A DNA stretch of 64,000 bases from Eubacteriales bacterium (GCA_030524175.1 JAUNHC010000028.1:1-64000); one strand, 5' to 3'; shown: positions 8,820 to 17,265, counted from the first letter of the stretch. Program-made: numbers and translations. The notes: generated by a model not told the origin, from the sequence alone.

Positions 8820-8912
8820 GTCGAAATTTGCGTAATCTTACAGACAACTCACAGGTATCTCACAGATTTATAAATTATAATCGTAAAATGATGGCTAAAT
8901 AAGGGGAACGGG

Positions 8913-9245
8913 TCAGGACTTTTCATTGAGACTGGATAACATTCCACGTAATGCTGCAAGAACCAACTGCTTGGATTCTTCGGAGCATTGATCCAATTCT
9001 ATCATCAGCTGGTTCATAGAAGAATCCGCAGAGGGAGTTTTGCCATAAATAATCGCATCAATGGATATATCCAGGTAAGAAGCCAGGGCACAGAGCGTTT
9101 CAAACTGTGGGTTCCCTCTGTAATTTTCTATATCGGACACGGTACGCAACGATATATGAGCCTGTTCAGCAAGGGCATTCTGGGACAGATTCCGGCGGAG
9201 CCGCTCTTCTTTTACGATATCCCCAAGTATTTTTTTAACCATCAT
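8913..9245 (-). CDS. XRE-family transcriptional regulator
   Basis: This 110-residue repressor-type protein has a Cro/C1 helix-turn-helix at about residues 8-60 (RRNLSQNALAEQAHIS, then RTVSDIENYRGNP). A GTG at 9254 is possible, but the ATG at 9245 lies 8 bases from GAGG and is preferred. The C-terminal 50 residues are helical and probably dimerise. It is transcribed away from the ORF7/ORF8-type pair and is likely to control the intervening promoter region, as in Tn916-like modules. Confidence 0.8.
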   Translation of the reverse strand: MMVKKILGDIVKEERLRRNLSQNALAEQAHISLRTVSDIENYRGNPQFETLCALASYLDISIDAIIYGKTPSADSSMNQLMIELDQCSEESKQLVLAALRGMLSSLNEKS

Positions 9246-9468
9246 TTGTATCACCTCGCTTAACTCATTTAACGCTTATATTCTACCTTAAACAGGCATG
9301 AAGATAAACGTGTTAAGGTGCGCTATGATATGCGTCTTAATGCGTGTTTTGGCTTTCTTGGCGTTTACAAAGGAGAAATGCTTACCTTGCAGAATACTTA
9401 TGAAAGGAAGAATACGGTAAAAATCACAAAAAAATCGCAGTCACCTTTAGGAGAACGAAGGCAAGAAA

Positions 9469-9549
9469 ATGTGCAGTATGTCTCCTGTTACTGCTTCATG
9501 TAGCACACAATTTCACACGGGTTTTTCATTGGGCCGAACCGGCGATTGA
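9469..9549 (+). CDS. possible 26-residue leader peptide
   Basis: An ATG at 9469 with upstream GAAGGC and TTAGGAG sites opens a 26-codon frame beginning MCSMSPVTASC that runs into and through the ascending arm and loop of the terminator hairpin at 9532-9560. Overlap of a short translated frame with a terminator is the layout of translational attenuators. No function can be read from the peptide itself, and it may be untranslated. Confidence 0.35.
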   Translation: MCSMSPVTASCSTQFHTGFSLGRTGD

Positions 9550-9566
9550 CTGGTTCGGCCTTTCTG
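9532..9566 (+). terminator. terminator/attenuator hairpin before sigma-like gene
   Basis: GGCCGAACC (9532-9540) pairs perfectly with GGTTCGGCC (9552-9560) and is followed by TTTCTGTTT. No convincing longer gene ends before it, so it probably acts inside the leader of the sigma-like gene at 9667. Confidence 0.75.
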
Positions 9567-9666
9567 TTTGGCGAGATAAGGCGGGTTTTGTCGAGAAACG
9601 CTGCCGCTCTCCCCCGCCTTCAGGATTTTGAAGTCTGTCAACCTTTAAAATTCTGGAGGAAAAAAC

Positions 9667-10113
9667 ATGAATGAAAAGAATACATATACAGGATCTAAAG
9701 TAAAAAATCAATTCACCTCTTACTTACAGGGGTTTATTAGGGGGAGGCGCCGGGATTACCTGGAGAAAAAAATCAAGGTAAGCAATACCGAAAATCCTAT
9801 TGAAGATTTTTCGCAGGTAGAAAATCAAGTCGTCTTTGAGGAACTGCTTGAAAACCAGGTACGCGAACAGCTCCTGCTCCATGAGGCCGAAGGAAATTAT
9901 CCCGGTTGGAATGAAATGACGGATCAGCGACTGATAGAGGCTTTGATGAGCCTACGGGAAGATGAACGCCGCCTGATTTACCAGCATGTATTTGAGGAGC
10001 GCTCTTTTAGTGAGATGAGCCTCTTAAATGCACAGCCGGAATCTAAGTGTAAAGGGGTCTACTACTATGCTATCAAAAAGATTCGCAAGATCATGGGAGG
10101 TGAAAAACTATGA
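9667..10113 (+). CDS. sigma-70 family-like protein (Tn916 ORF7 type)
   Basis: The 148-residue protein has a C-terminal sigma region 4-like helix-turn-helix (LREDERRLIYQHVFEERSF, then YYAIKKIRKI). The N-terminal part is basic (FIRGRRRDYLEKKI). The size and placement directly before an HTH_16 gene, with a 4-base ATGA overlap, match the ORF7/ORF8 regulatory pair of Tn916-like elements, where the pair promotes expression of transfer or excision genes. It has an obvious ribosome site (CTGGAGGA). No integrase or excisionase follows here. Confidence 0.7.
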   Translation: MNEKNTYTGSKVKNQFTSYLQGFIRGRRRDYLEKKIKVSNTENPIEDFSQVENQVVFEELLENQVREQLLLHEAEGNYPGWNEMTDQRLIEALMSLREDERRLIYQHVFEERSFSEMSLLNAQPESKCKGVYYYAIKKIRKIMGGEKL

Positions 10114-10298
10114 GTTTTGAAGAAGTATTATTCCGGGCAAAGCAGGGAGATGCAGAGGCGATTGATGAGATTTTAGAGATGTACCGTCCTCTGCTGATTA
10201 AAAATGCGTTGGTAAACGGACGGTTCGATGAGGACTTGTATCAGGAACTGGTGATTGAGGCATTGAAGTGTATTCGGTATTACCGGGTGATTGAATAA
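10110..10298 (+). CDS. HTH_16 domain protein (Tn916 ORF8 type)
   Basis: This 62-residue protein (FEEVLFRAKQGDAEAIDEIL, then LYQELVIEALKCI) matches the short helix-turn-helix domain of Tn916 ORF8-type regulators. It overlaps the sigma-like gene by four bases and has an AGGTG site. It ends 56 bases before a strong terminator, so the two genes form a closed bicistron. Confidence 0.7.
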   Translation: MSFEEVLFRAKQGDAEAIDEILEMYRPLLIKNALVNGRFDEDLYQELVIEALKCIRYYRVIE

Positions 10299-10353
10299 CC
10301 AGAGATGGGCAAGGATAGGCAGGCACTTGCCGTAATATCCTAAAAGTAGGTAT

Positions 10354-10397
10354 GCCAGGGGAAGCTGCTCGATTATAGAGGACTTTCCCTGGCTTTT
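10354..10397 (+). terminator. rho-independent terminator
   Basis: GCCAGGGGAA (10354-10363) pairs with TTTCCCTGGC (10384-10393), followed by TTTTT. It closes the ORF7/ORF8-type operon. Confidence 0.85.
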
Positions 10398-10561
10398 TGA
10401 AAATATAAATTCCAACTGCTTTCACGGGAACAAAAACCCTGGAGAGCGGTTGCGTATAATAAAGTTTACACTTTATTTCTATCTGCGCTGTTTGTGATAA
10501 AATGCTTTTAAAGGGAAACCACAATTTCTAATCCGGCTTTGTAAGTGATAAGGAGGCTGTA

Positions 10562-10909
10562 ATGAAGAAACTATGTTTTCTGTTTATATTATGCGTATTG
10601 TCCGGATGTACTGCCTGCTCTTCTGAAGAGTCGGCAAAAGACAGGAATGTAAGCGGTGAAAAATCAACGCATCATTATTATATGATAGGAACGGTTCTGG
10701 AAATAGATGAAGAAGCGGAATAGATTACTGTACGCCTTCATGGGGAAGACGAAGATGCCGATTTTAAATACAAGAAAATATTGCATTATCTGGATGCAGA
10801 GAATGTGGCTCTGGAATCTGAAAAAGAGAATTTCCGATTATCCGGCCTGCAGGTGGATGATGTGGTTTACTTTTCATTTCTTGCGGATAAGGAGGAAATA
10901 TTGAAATAG
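10562..10909 (+). pseudogene. small lipoprotein gene interrupted by an in-frame amber codon
   Basis: The ATG at 10562 follows AAGGAGGC. The frame encodes a lipoprotein signal (LCFLFILCVLSGC, lipobox Cys near residue 16) and stays in frame for 115 codons to the TAG at 10907-10909, except for a TAG at 10721-10723 (codon 54). Both sides of that codon read as one protein (GTVLEIDEEAE | ITVRLHGEDEDADFKYKKI) with no frameshift. The product would be a surface lipoprotein with a small beta-type domain. The simplest reading is a recent nonsense mutation; a sequencing error or suppression is possible. The upstream 53-residue piece might still be made. Confidence 0.65.
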
Positions 10910-10926
10910 AATATGTGTGTTACAAG

Positions 10927-10953
10927 AGCAGTCGAACTGATGGCTGCTTTTTT
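10927..10953 (+). terminator. weak terminator
   Basis: AGCAGTC (10927-10933) pairs with GGCTGCT (10942-10948) followed by a T-run. It lies just behind the interrupted lipoprotein gene. Confidence 0.55.
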
Positions 10954-11051
10954 GCTGTGAACAAAAGTTTTCTATGCCAAGGTTATGCAGTGTGGGCTGT
11001 ATCATGGCGCTATTGGCTATTGACAGGAAGAACAATGTAAACAAAACCATC

Positions 11052-11060
11052 TGATATAAT
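11052..11060 (+). promoter_or_regulatory. extended -10 promoter candidate upstream of RR gene
   Basis: TGATATAAT is a consensus extended -10 element (TG-N-TATAAT). It lies upstream of the CTCCAC boxes and 69 bases before the response-regulator start codon. No good -35 hexamer is seen, which extended -10 promoters tolerate. Confidence 0.45.
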
Positions 11061-11076
11061 AAAAAAATATCTTCCG

Positions 11077-11093
11077 CTCCACAAAAACTCCAC
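11077..11093 (+). promoter_or_regulatory. direct repeat CTCCAC-N5-CTCCAC (RR box)
   Basis: CTCCAC occurs at 11077 and 11088, exactly 11 bases apart, followed by TTTTG. The same hexamer at the same period occurs at 13301 and 13312, before the permease operon. This is the form expected for an OmpR-family site and suggests autoregulation of the RR at 11129. Confidence 0.6.
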
Positions 11094-11128
11094 TTTTGTA
11101 TGCTATGCTATTATCGGAGGTGTTCCTA

Positions 11129-11809
11129 ATGACAAAAACAATCTTGATAATTGAAGATGAAAAAGCAATTCAAAATATATTAAAGGCCTTTTTGGAGGAT
11201 GACGGCTATCAGGTGGAAACAGCGGATGACGGCATTGAGGGCATTGCAAAATTCCGCCAATGCCATCCGGATATTGTCCTGTTAGATCTTATGCTGCCCA
11301 AGGTAGACGGCTTTGCAGTATGTGAAATATTGCGGAAGGAAACGGATACGCCGATTATAATGCTCACCGCACTGGATGATGACGCCAGCCAGATGAAGGG
11401 TTTTGACGCTCTGGCGGATGACTATATTACAAAGCCTTTTTCAATGCCTTTGGTGGTAAGGCGTATTGAAGCTGTGCTGCGCAGGACAGAAAGCGGAAAT
11501 GAAGGTGAAAATGACGGAATTATAAGATACAAGCAAATCTCATTGGATACAGAAAGCTATGAGGTTTTGGCAGAAGGGAAAACCGTATCGCTTACGGCCC
11601 GTGAATTTGAGATCTTAAAGCTCCTTTTGGAGAATCAGGGGCGGGTATTCTCAAGGGATAACCTATTGAGCAGTATTTGGGGCTATGATTATTTTGGCGA
11701 TGAAAAGATTGTGAACACCCATATTAAGAACATCCGCAGAAAATTAAATGTTGATTATATAGAAACAGTAAGAGGGGTGGGATATAAGATTGAGAAAGAA
11801 AATCAGTGA
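11129..11809 (+). CDS. OmpR/VanR-type response regulator 1
   Basis: The ATG at 11129 with GGAGGTG upstream gives 226 residues; a further upstream in-frame ATG lacks a site. The receiver has the acidic pocket (IIEDEK), phospho-Asp near 53 (VLLDLMLP), the Thr of MLTA and Lys of YITKPF. The C-terminal winged helix contains LTAREFEILKLLL and ends GVGYKIE. It should bind DNA when phosphorylated by the kinase encoded next, which it overlaps by 20 bases. CTCCAC boxes before its own gene and before the permease operon are its likely targets. By context it controls the FtsX-type exporter downstream. Confidence 0.93.
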   Translation: MTKTILIIEDEKAIQNILKAFLEDDGYQVETADDGIEGIAKFRQCHPDIVLLDLMLPKVDGFAVCEILRKETDTPIIMLTALDDDASQMKGFDALADDYITKPFSMPLVVRRIEAVLRRTESGNEGENDGIIRYKQISLDTESYEVLAEGKTVSLTAREFEILKLLLENQGRVFSRDNLLSSIWGYDYFGDEKIVNTHIKNIRRKLNVDYIETVRGVGYKIEKENQ

Positions 11810-13193
11810 AAGTATATGGGCTAAGACTTTTATCAGTATACTGGCGCTGCTTGTGGTATGCTGCATCATCATTTACGGTATGGTTATGATTTTCCTGCCA
11901 AAGAATTATCAGACCGAGCTTGAAAGTCAAGCCACATCCGATTTTCAGGATCTGGCTGAGATACTGGAAAGAAACGGCATTGAGGACAGCTCTGACCACC
12001 TCATCGAGTTTTCAATGAAGAACAATGCTTCCGTTGAAATCAAAGATGAAAACGGAAATGATGCCTTCTCTGTGAATTTTGCAGAAATAAATAATGATAA
12101 GCTTCCTTCTGCAGCATCCCCTTCTGTGACCTTTTCCACGGCCTTTGTACAGAATGGGCAGACCTATCAGCTTTTTGCCATTGTTTCACTTGTGGCGGTT
12201 AAACAGTCCTATGAGATACTGATAAAACTTGTGCCGTTCATTGCGGCTGTGATACTCCTGATCTCTGTCTTGGGAGCGTTTATCTGTTCCCGGTACTTCT
12301 CAAAGCCCCTTGTCAATATATGCGGTGTTGCAAGACGGCTGACGAAGCTGGATATGACCTGGAAATGTGATGTAAGCAGAAAAGATGAAATTGGAGTTTT
12401 AGCATCCAGTCTGAATGAAATGTCAGCACGGTTAAGCAATGCCTTAGACAGCCTGCAGAGGGCAAATGAACAGCTGCAGCTGGACATCGAAAAGGAGCGG
12501 GAACAGGAAAAACAGCGGATTGATTTTTTTACTTCCGTATCCCATGAACTGAAAACTCCTATCGCCATTCTGAAAGGCGAACTGGAGGGAATGATCTATC
12601 AAGTCGGCGAGTATAAGGACAGGGAGGCTTATTTACGCCATTGTGTCAAAACCGTCAATGATATGGAGAATATCGTAAAAGAAATCCTGTCAGCGGCAAG
12701 AATGGGCGGCAATGATTTTCAGCTTGTACGTTCCGACTTGAATATCAGCCAGATGCTGCAAAAGTGCTGCCAGAGAGTAAAAGGCAGAATGGAGGATAAG
12801 CAGATGGTGCTGCATCTTAATATACAGCCGGATTTTCATTATGAGGGCGACGGGCGGCTGCTTGAAAAAGCGTTTTCCAATGTCATCGGTAATGCGGCAG
12901 CCTACTCTCCAAAAAAAGCCGCTGTTTTTGTGACCTTGCAAAACAAGGTGCTATGTGTTGAAAATACAGGCGTCCACATAGACAGGGAGGATCTGAAAAG
13001 GATATTTACGCCGTTTTATCGGGCAGATAAATCCCGCAGCCGCAACAGCGGGGGCAGCGGCTTAGGTCTGTATATCACAAAAATGATACTTGACCATCAT
13101 GGTATCCCGCATAAAATGGAAAATACCGAAAACGGCGTACAGTTTACGGCAAATTTTTCTAAACCAGAACAGGAAGACAAGCAAACGAAATAA
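11790..13193 (+). CDS. sensor histidine kinase 1
   Basis: The start is a TTG at 11790, preceded by GAGGGGTGG inside the RR gene. The 467-residue protein has two membrane helices (about 10-32 and 146-168) around an extracellular sensor of about 110 residues, a HAMP linker, the H-box SVSHELKTPIAIL (His near 252), N-box NVIGNAAAYS and G-boxes ending GGSGLGLYITKMIL. It is a complete VanS/BaeS-like kinase. The extracellular part has no family that I can name, so the stimulus is unknown; partner exporters of this type often respond to peptide antibiotics. Confidence 0.92.
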   Translation: MRKKISESIWAKTFISILALLVVCCIIIYGMVMIFLPKNYQTELESQATSDFQDLAEILERNGIEDSSDHLIEFSMKNNASVEIKDENGNDAFSVNFAEINNDKLPSAASPSVTFSTAFVQNGQTYQLFAIVSLVAVKQSYEILIKLVPFIAAVILLISVLGAFICSRYFSKPLVNICGVARRLTKLDMTWKCDVSRKDEIGVLASSLNEMSARLSNALDSLQRANEQLQLDIEKEREQEKQRIDFFTSVSHELKTPIAILKGELEGMIYQVGEYKDREAYLRHCVKTVNDMENIVKEILSAARMGGNDFQLVRSDLNISQMLQKCCQRVKGRMEDKQMVLHLNIQPDFHYEGDGRLLEKAFSNVIGNAAAYSPKKAAVFVTLQNKVLCVENTGVHIDREDLKRIFTPFYRADKSRSRNSGGSGLGLYITKMILDHHGIPHKMENTENGVQFTANFSKPEQEDKQTK

Positions 13194-13222
13194 CTTATAA
13201 AACAAAACAACTTTTTATCCAG

Positions 13223-13263
13223 AGCCGGGAGGTTTTCATTCGTGAAAATCCTCCCGGCTTTTT
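13223..13263 (+). terminator. strong terminator after kinase 1
   Basis: AGCCGGGAGG followed by TTTTCA pairs with TGAAAA and TCCTCCCGGCT across a TTCG tetraloop and ends in a T-run. It separates the RR/HK operon from the permease operon, which therefore has its own promoter. Confidence 0.92.
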
Positions 13264-13278
13264 AGATCCTGCAGGCAG

Positions 13279-13317
13279 CTCCACCTAAAATACTCCCAGG
13301 CTCCACCTTAACTCCAC
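13279..13317 (+). promoter_or_regulatory. CTCCAC direct repeats upstream of the permease operon
   Basis: CTCCAC lies at 13279, 13301 and 13312, that is at 22 and 11 base steps, with a partial match (CTCCCA) at 13293. The last copy continues CTCCACTTTT, as does the copy at 11088 before the RR gene. These are the probable binding sites of response regulator 1 at the promoter of the FtsX-type exporter. Confidence 0.6.
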
Positions 13318-13354
13318 TTTTCTTCGGTATTTTTGTGAAGGAGGTGATTACAAT

Positions 13355-14692
13355 ATGAACTTATGGAAAAGGGCGTGTCTGTACTTAGGGCGAAAAAAAG
13401 AAAAAACATTTACGCTTCTTGCCTTTTTGCTCGTTATGGCAACATTGATGCTTACCTGCCTTTCAATTCAATCAGCCACTGATACCGCTAACGCAAATAT
13501 GAAAAAGGCTCTTTTAGGGTATTTTACCATCAATGCCAAACCCTTAGAAACAGGGCTGTCAGAGGATGCATTAGGGCAGATTCTTGATACCGAAGGCTTG
13601 AGTGGGAATTATGCCCTGCGGTCCTATTCGTATGCGAATTACTATGATGCAGACGGAAACAGCCTTGTGATTGACACAGAGGGAGCCGCACAGACACCTG
13701 AAGGGTACGAAAATGCAGGAAAGATTGTGGCAAATTCCAATTCCGGGAGAGACAGCTATTTTACCGAGGGCGGATTTGAGCTGACCAAGGGCAGCGCTCT
13801 GACGCCCGAAAGTAAAAATGCCGTATTGCTGCACGAGGAGTTTGCAAAGAGGAATGGATTAGCAGTAGGCGATACCATGCAGCTTGGAGCTATTACGGAT
13901 GACGGCAATGCTGTTCCCGTGACGGTGGCGGGAATTTTTACAAACACAAAAGAACAGGATGCTGCCGGAATGTCCCCATCTTATGACCTGTACGAGAATA
14001 TCGTGTTTACCGACCTCTCCACCGCTTCTTATCTGATCTATGGAGCAAAGGATCAAACAAGTGTGCAATATGGGGATTTCTATGTGAATGACCCCGATGA
14101 GCTGGAACGCATCATGGAACAGGTACAAAAGATCCCCGGTGTAAATTGGGAGAAATGTACGTTGACCCGTTATGATAAGGACTACCAAAATGCAAAGCAA
14201 TCTTTAAAGGGTTTGCAGAACATTGTTTTTATTGCCATTGCAGTGGTGTCAGTGATCTGCTTTTTAGTGCTTGCCCTGTTTATGACCTTGCGGCTGCGGG
14301 GACGTGTTCACGAAACGGGCATTTATCTCGCAATGGGCATTTCAAAGTGTACGATACTGTTTCAGTTTTTGATTGAGGTATTTATGGTGACCGCTGTAGC
14401 CCTGCTTCTCTCTTATGGGGCAAGTACAGCCATTTCCGGGCAGATTGGAAGCAAGCTGCTTTCACAGGTTACGGCGGAAAGGTATGAGACGGTGGATTTG
14501 ACCGGGACCTCAGAAACAAAGGGGCAGCCCGGACAAGACTTAGGACTTTCAGAAGTTGTGGTGGAGATTTCCGCAGCGGATTATGCGATTGTGTGGACGT
14601 TTGGCGTGGTGCTTTGTCTGGCATCTACAGCACTTGCCGCATATCCGATTATGAAAATGAAACCGAAAAGTATCTTATCACAGATGAGTTAG
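13355..14692 (+). CDS. FtsX/MacB-type ABC permease A
   Basis: The 445-residue membrane protein has an N-terminal helix (FTLLAFLLVMATLMLTCLSI), a large extracellular MacB-like periplasmic-core domain and three C-terminal helices (from about residue 290), ending KPKSILSQM as these proteins usually do. It belongs to the four-helix FtsX/MacB family that uses an ATPase to drive conformational change outside the membrane, often exporting or removing antimicrobial peptides. It is the most divergent of three tandem permeases and may be the heterodimer partner of B or C. Confidence 0.88.
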   Translation: MNLWKRACLYLGRKKEKTFTLLAFLLVMATLMLTCLSIQSATDTANANMKKALLGYFTINAKPLETGLSEDALGQILDTEGLSGNYALRSYSYANYYDADGNSLVIDTEGAAQTPEGYENAGKIVANSNSGRDSYFTEGGFELTKGSALTPESKNAVLLHEEFAKRNGLAVGDTMQLGAITDDGNAVPVTVAGIFTNTKEQDAAGMSPSYDLYENIVFTDLSTASYLIYGAKDQTSVQYGDFYVNDPDELERIMEQVQKIPGVNWEKCTLTRYDKDYQNAKQSLKGLQNIVFIAIAVVSVICFLVLALFMTLRLRGRVHETGIYLAMGISKCTILFQFLIEVFMVTAVALLLSYGASTAISGQIGSKLLSQVTAERYETVDLTGTSETKGQPGQDLGLSEVVVEISAADYAIVWTFGVVLCLASTALAAYPIMKMKPKSILSQMS

Positions 14693-14702
14693 GGGGTAAA
14701 AG

Positions 14703-15998
14703 ATGAATTTAGGAATAAGGGCGGTATTATACACCGCACGAAAATGGAAAAAGACACTGCTCCTGTTTTGCCTGCTTCTGTCCATCGCAACGCTGGTGCT
14801 CTCTGGCCTTGCGATCGCTGATGCGCAGGAGGAACAGGCAGAGGAATTGAGGGGCACTACCGGTGCAAGTTTTACTGTCAGCCGTAATACTGCCACAGGC
14901 GGCTGGAGCAGCAGCGGCGGCGGTTCCTACAGTACACAGGAATTTTTATCAGATGATATGCTGGATAAGATTGCGCAAACGGACGGCATCAAAGGTTACA
15001 ATGCGACGATCACCACCATTTTGTCACTATACGGTGAAGATCACCGGTACTTGGAAAATACAACGCCGCGGGGGATCGAATATGTTGACAGCCAGTATTA
15101 TTCTTATGGGTGTGTTGACTCTCAATATAGTTCCTTATTTTTGTCCAATACACTTTCGCTTGTGGATGGACGGCAGATAACTATGGATGACAAAGATGTG
15201 ATTCTTATCAGTAAGGATCTTGCAGAGAAGCACAATTTGAAAACAGGCGATAAAATACAAGCGGTCAATGACCCGAACGCAAATGACCCGGCAAAGGATG
15301 TAGAGATCGTCGGCATATTTGATGTGGTTGCCGATAAGACAGACGAAAAGAACAATTATAATATGTCGTCCTATTATGATTATTCAAACTATGCCTTTAT
15401 AAGCATGGGTACCATGAAAGAACTGTTGGTGAACTATGAGGACTCGAAAGAAAGTGATTCGGCTGATTTCTTTGTCTCTGACCCTCAAAAGCTGGAACAG
15501 ATCATTCAAGCAGTCCAGAAAATTGATTCTATCAACTGGAACAATTTTATTGTCACGGCAAACGATGAGGTGTATGAGCGTGTTTCTAGTTCTATTTCTG
15601 ATACGGGTACCTTGATTACCACACTGATCGTTTTGATTACGGTTGTGAGTATGGTGTTGATGATTCTGATTTTGTCAATGTCCATACGCAGCAGAAAAAA
15701 GGAACTGGGCATCCTGCTTGCGGTTGGGATTGCAAAGCCTGCTGTCATCTTACAGTATGCGATAGAAACCCTCTTGATAGCGGTTGTCGCATTTCCTCTG
15801 GCGTACCTGGCCAGTAAGCAGGCTGCAGGAACACTTGGCACACTATTTGGCAGGACAGCAGAAAATGTAATCGTCACACCACAGCATTTCATTTTTGTGA
15901 TAAGTATCGGAAGTGTCCTGTTGCTTACGGCAGTATTGATTTCTTGTATCCCTGCTATGCGGTTGAAACCGAAAGAGATTTTCTCTCAAATGGAGTAA
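14703..15998 (+). CDS. FtsX/MacB-type ABC permease B
   Basis: This 431-residue protein begins 10 bases after permease A and has the same layout: one N-terminal helix (TLLLFCLLLSIATLVLSGLA), an extracellular domain with a Ser/Gly-rich stretch, and three C-terminal helices. It is a clear tandem paralogue of permease C: the N-terminal 50 residues are nearly identical, and 269 bases of the C-terminal region are identical at DNA level. The extracellular domains differ, suggesting divergent ligand recognition on a shared membrane and ATPase interface. Confidence 0.9.
   Translation: MNLGIRAVLYTARKWKKTLLLFCLLLSIATLVLSGLAIADAQEEQAEELRGTTGASFTVSRNTATGGWSSSGGGSYSTQEFLSDDMLDKIAQTDGIKGYNATITTILSLYGEDHRYLENTTPRGIEYVDSQYYSYGCVDSQYSSLFLSNTLSLVDGRQITMDDKDVILISKDLAEKHNLKTGDKIQAVNDPNANDPAKDVEIVGIFDVVADKTDEKNNYNMSSYYDYSNYAFISMGTMKELLVNYEDSKESDSADFFVSDPQKLEQIIQAVQKIDSINWNNFIVTANDEVYERVSSSISDTGTLITTLIVLITVVSMVLMILILSMSIRSRKKELGILLAVGIAKPAVILQYAIETLLIAVVAFPLAYLASKQAAGTLGTLFGRTAENVIVTPQHFIFVISIGSVLLLTAVLISCIPAMRLKPKEIFSQME
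15658..15926 (+). repeat. 269-bp perfect direct repeat, copy 1
   Basis: This stretch inside permease B is identical to 16925-17193 inside permease C by direct comparison, base for base. It encodes the C-terminal helices and the predicted ATPase-coupling region. Perfect identity next to diverged flanks indicates recent gene conversion or duplication. Confidence 0.95.
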
Positions 15999-16011
15999 GG
16001 AGGTTTAAGCA

Positions 16012-17265
16012 ATGAACTTAGGAACAAGAGCAATTTTATATACCATCCGAAAATGGAAGAAGACGCTGCTCCTATTCTGTCTGCTTCTGTCCATCACAAC
16101 GCTGGTGCTGTCGGGGCTTGCGATTGCCGATGCACAGGAGGAAAAGACGGAGGAACTTCGCGGAGTGACTGGAGCGAGTTTCACAGTTACCTCTAATAAC
16201 GGTTACACATTAAATCCCATTACGGATGAGATGATTAAGGAGATCTCCGCTGTTGACGGGATTGAGTCATACAACACCGCAAAATGGACGATTGTAAATC
16301 TTTTCAACAATGACAGTCCGATGAAAGTAATGGACGGTGAAGAATATACTGCTGATCTGTTTTACGGAACAGGATGTTTTGATTCGGAATATTCGCCGCT
16401 ATTTCTCTCTGGAGCATTGCAGCTCACAGACGGGAATCATGTGTCTGGAAAGGGACACGGAATTCTTTTGTGCAAAGATGTGGCCGAAAAACACAACCTT
16501 TCTGTCGGCGATACGATTGAGATCAAAAATGGTAATCCCAGCGACCCATTGGTAGAATGTAAAATCGCAGGATTATACGAGGTCCTTGCTGATGATGACG
16601 ATGTGCAGGCAACTATGGCAAGACCATCGACTTACTATGATTATGAGGACTACATCTTTGTAAGTATGGATACCATGTCCGAAGTCCTTGCCCCTTATAC
16701 CGCCACAGAGGGCAATGGTATCAGTTCCGTGGATTTCTTTGTTTCCGATGCTGCTAAACTGGAAAGCATTGTGCAGGAAGTAAAGAGCAGCAAATCCATT
16801 GACTGGGATTCCTACTATATCACAGTCAACAATGAAGTGTATGAGCGTATCTCTAATACCGTTTCGGATACGAGTACGCTGATTACCACGCTGATTGTTT
16901 TGATTACGGTTGTGAGCATGGTGCTGATGATTCTGATTTTGTCAATGTCCATACGCAGCAGAAAAAAGGAACTGGGCATCCTGCTTGCGGTTGGGATTGC
17001 AAAGCCTGCTGTCATCTTACAGTATGCGATAGAAACCCTCTTGATAGCGGTTGTCGCATTTCCTCTGGCGTACCTGGCCAGTAAGCAGGCTGCAGGAACA
17101 CTTGGCACACTATTTGGCAGGACAGCAGAAAATGTAATCGTCACACCACAGCATTTCATTTTTGTGATAAGTATCGGAAGTGTCCTGTTGCTTGTGGCAG
17201 TGCTGGTATCCTGCATCTCTGCCATGCGGTTGAAGCCGAAAGAGATCTTATCGCAGATGGAGTAG
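16012..17265 (+). CDS. FtsX/MacB-type ABC permease C
   Basis: A 417-residue paralogue of permease B starts 13 bases after it with AAGGAGG. It has the same four-helix plan and ends KPKEILSQME. Its extracellular domain lacks the Ser/Gly-rich insertion of B. The pair B/C probably arose by tandem duplication. A single ATPase gene follows, so either A pairs with both B and C, or B and C form alternative complexes. Confidence 0.9.
   Translation: MNLGTRAILYTIRKWKKTLLLFCLLLSITTLVLSGLAIADAQEEKTEELRGVTGASFTVTSNNGYTLNPITDEMIKEISAVDGIESYNTAKWTIVNLFNNDSPMKVMDGEEYTADLFYGTGCFDSEYSPLFLSGALQLTDGNHVSGKGHGILLCKDVAEKHNLSVGDTIEIKNGNPSDPLVECKIAGLYEVLADDDDVQATMARPSTYYDYEDYIFVSMDTMSEVLAPYTATEGNGISSVDFFVSDAAKLESIVQEVKSSKSIDWDSYYITVNNEVYERISNTVSDTSTLITTLIVLITVVSMVLMILILSMSIRSRKKELGILLAVGIAKPAVILQYAIETLLIAVVAFPLAYLASKQAAGTLGTLFGRTAENVIVTPQHFIFVISIGSVLLLVAVLVSCISAMRLKPKEILSQME
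16925..17193 (+). repeat. 269-bp perfect direct repeat, copy 2
   Basis: Identical to 15658-15926. The bases just outside the repeat differ (T versus C before it; AC versus GT after it). Confidence 0.95.

Larger units (their letters stand above)
9246..9666. other. regulatory region between XRE and sigma-like genes
   Basis: About 420 bases carry no long gene I trust. The part near 9258-9320 is AT-rich with repeated TTAA-containing words and would hold the promoter of the XRE gene. A short peptide ORF and a terminator hairpin occupy 9469-9566 and are listed separately. Confidence 0.5.

Noticed and set aside
9318-9503. 61-codon frame upstream of the sigma-like gene
   Set aside because: Its ribosome site is poor, it overlaps the better leader-peptide candidate in another frame, and its composition is not protein-like.
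11020-11060. TTGACA (11020) with TATAAT (11055) as a promoter
   Set aside because: The spacer is 29 bases, far too long; only the extended -10 is kept.
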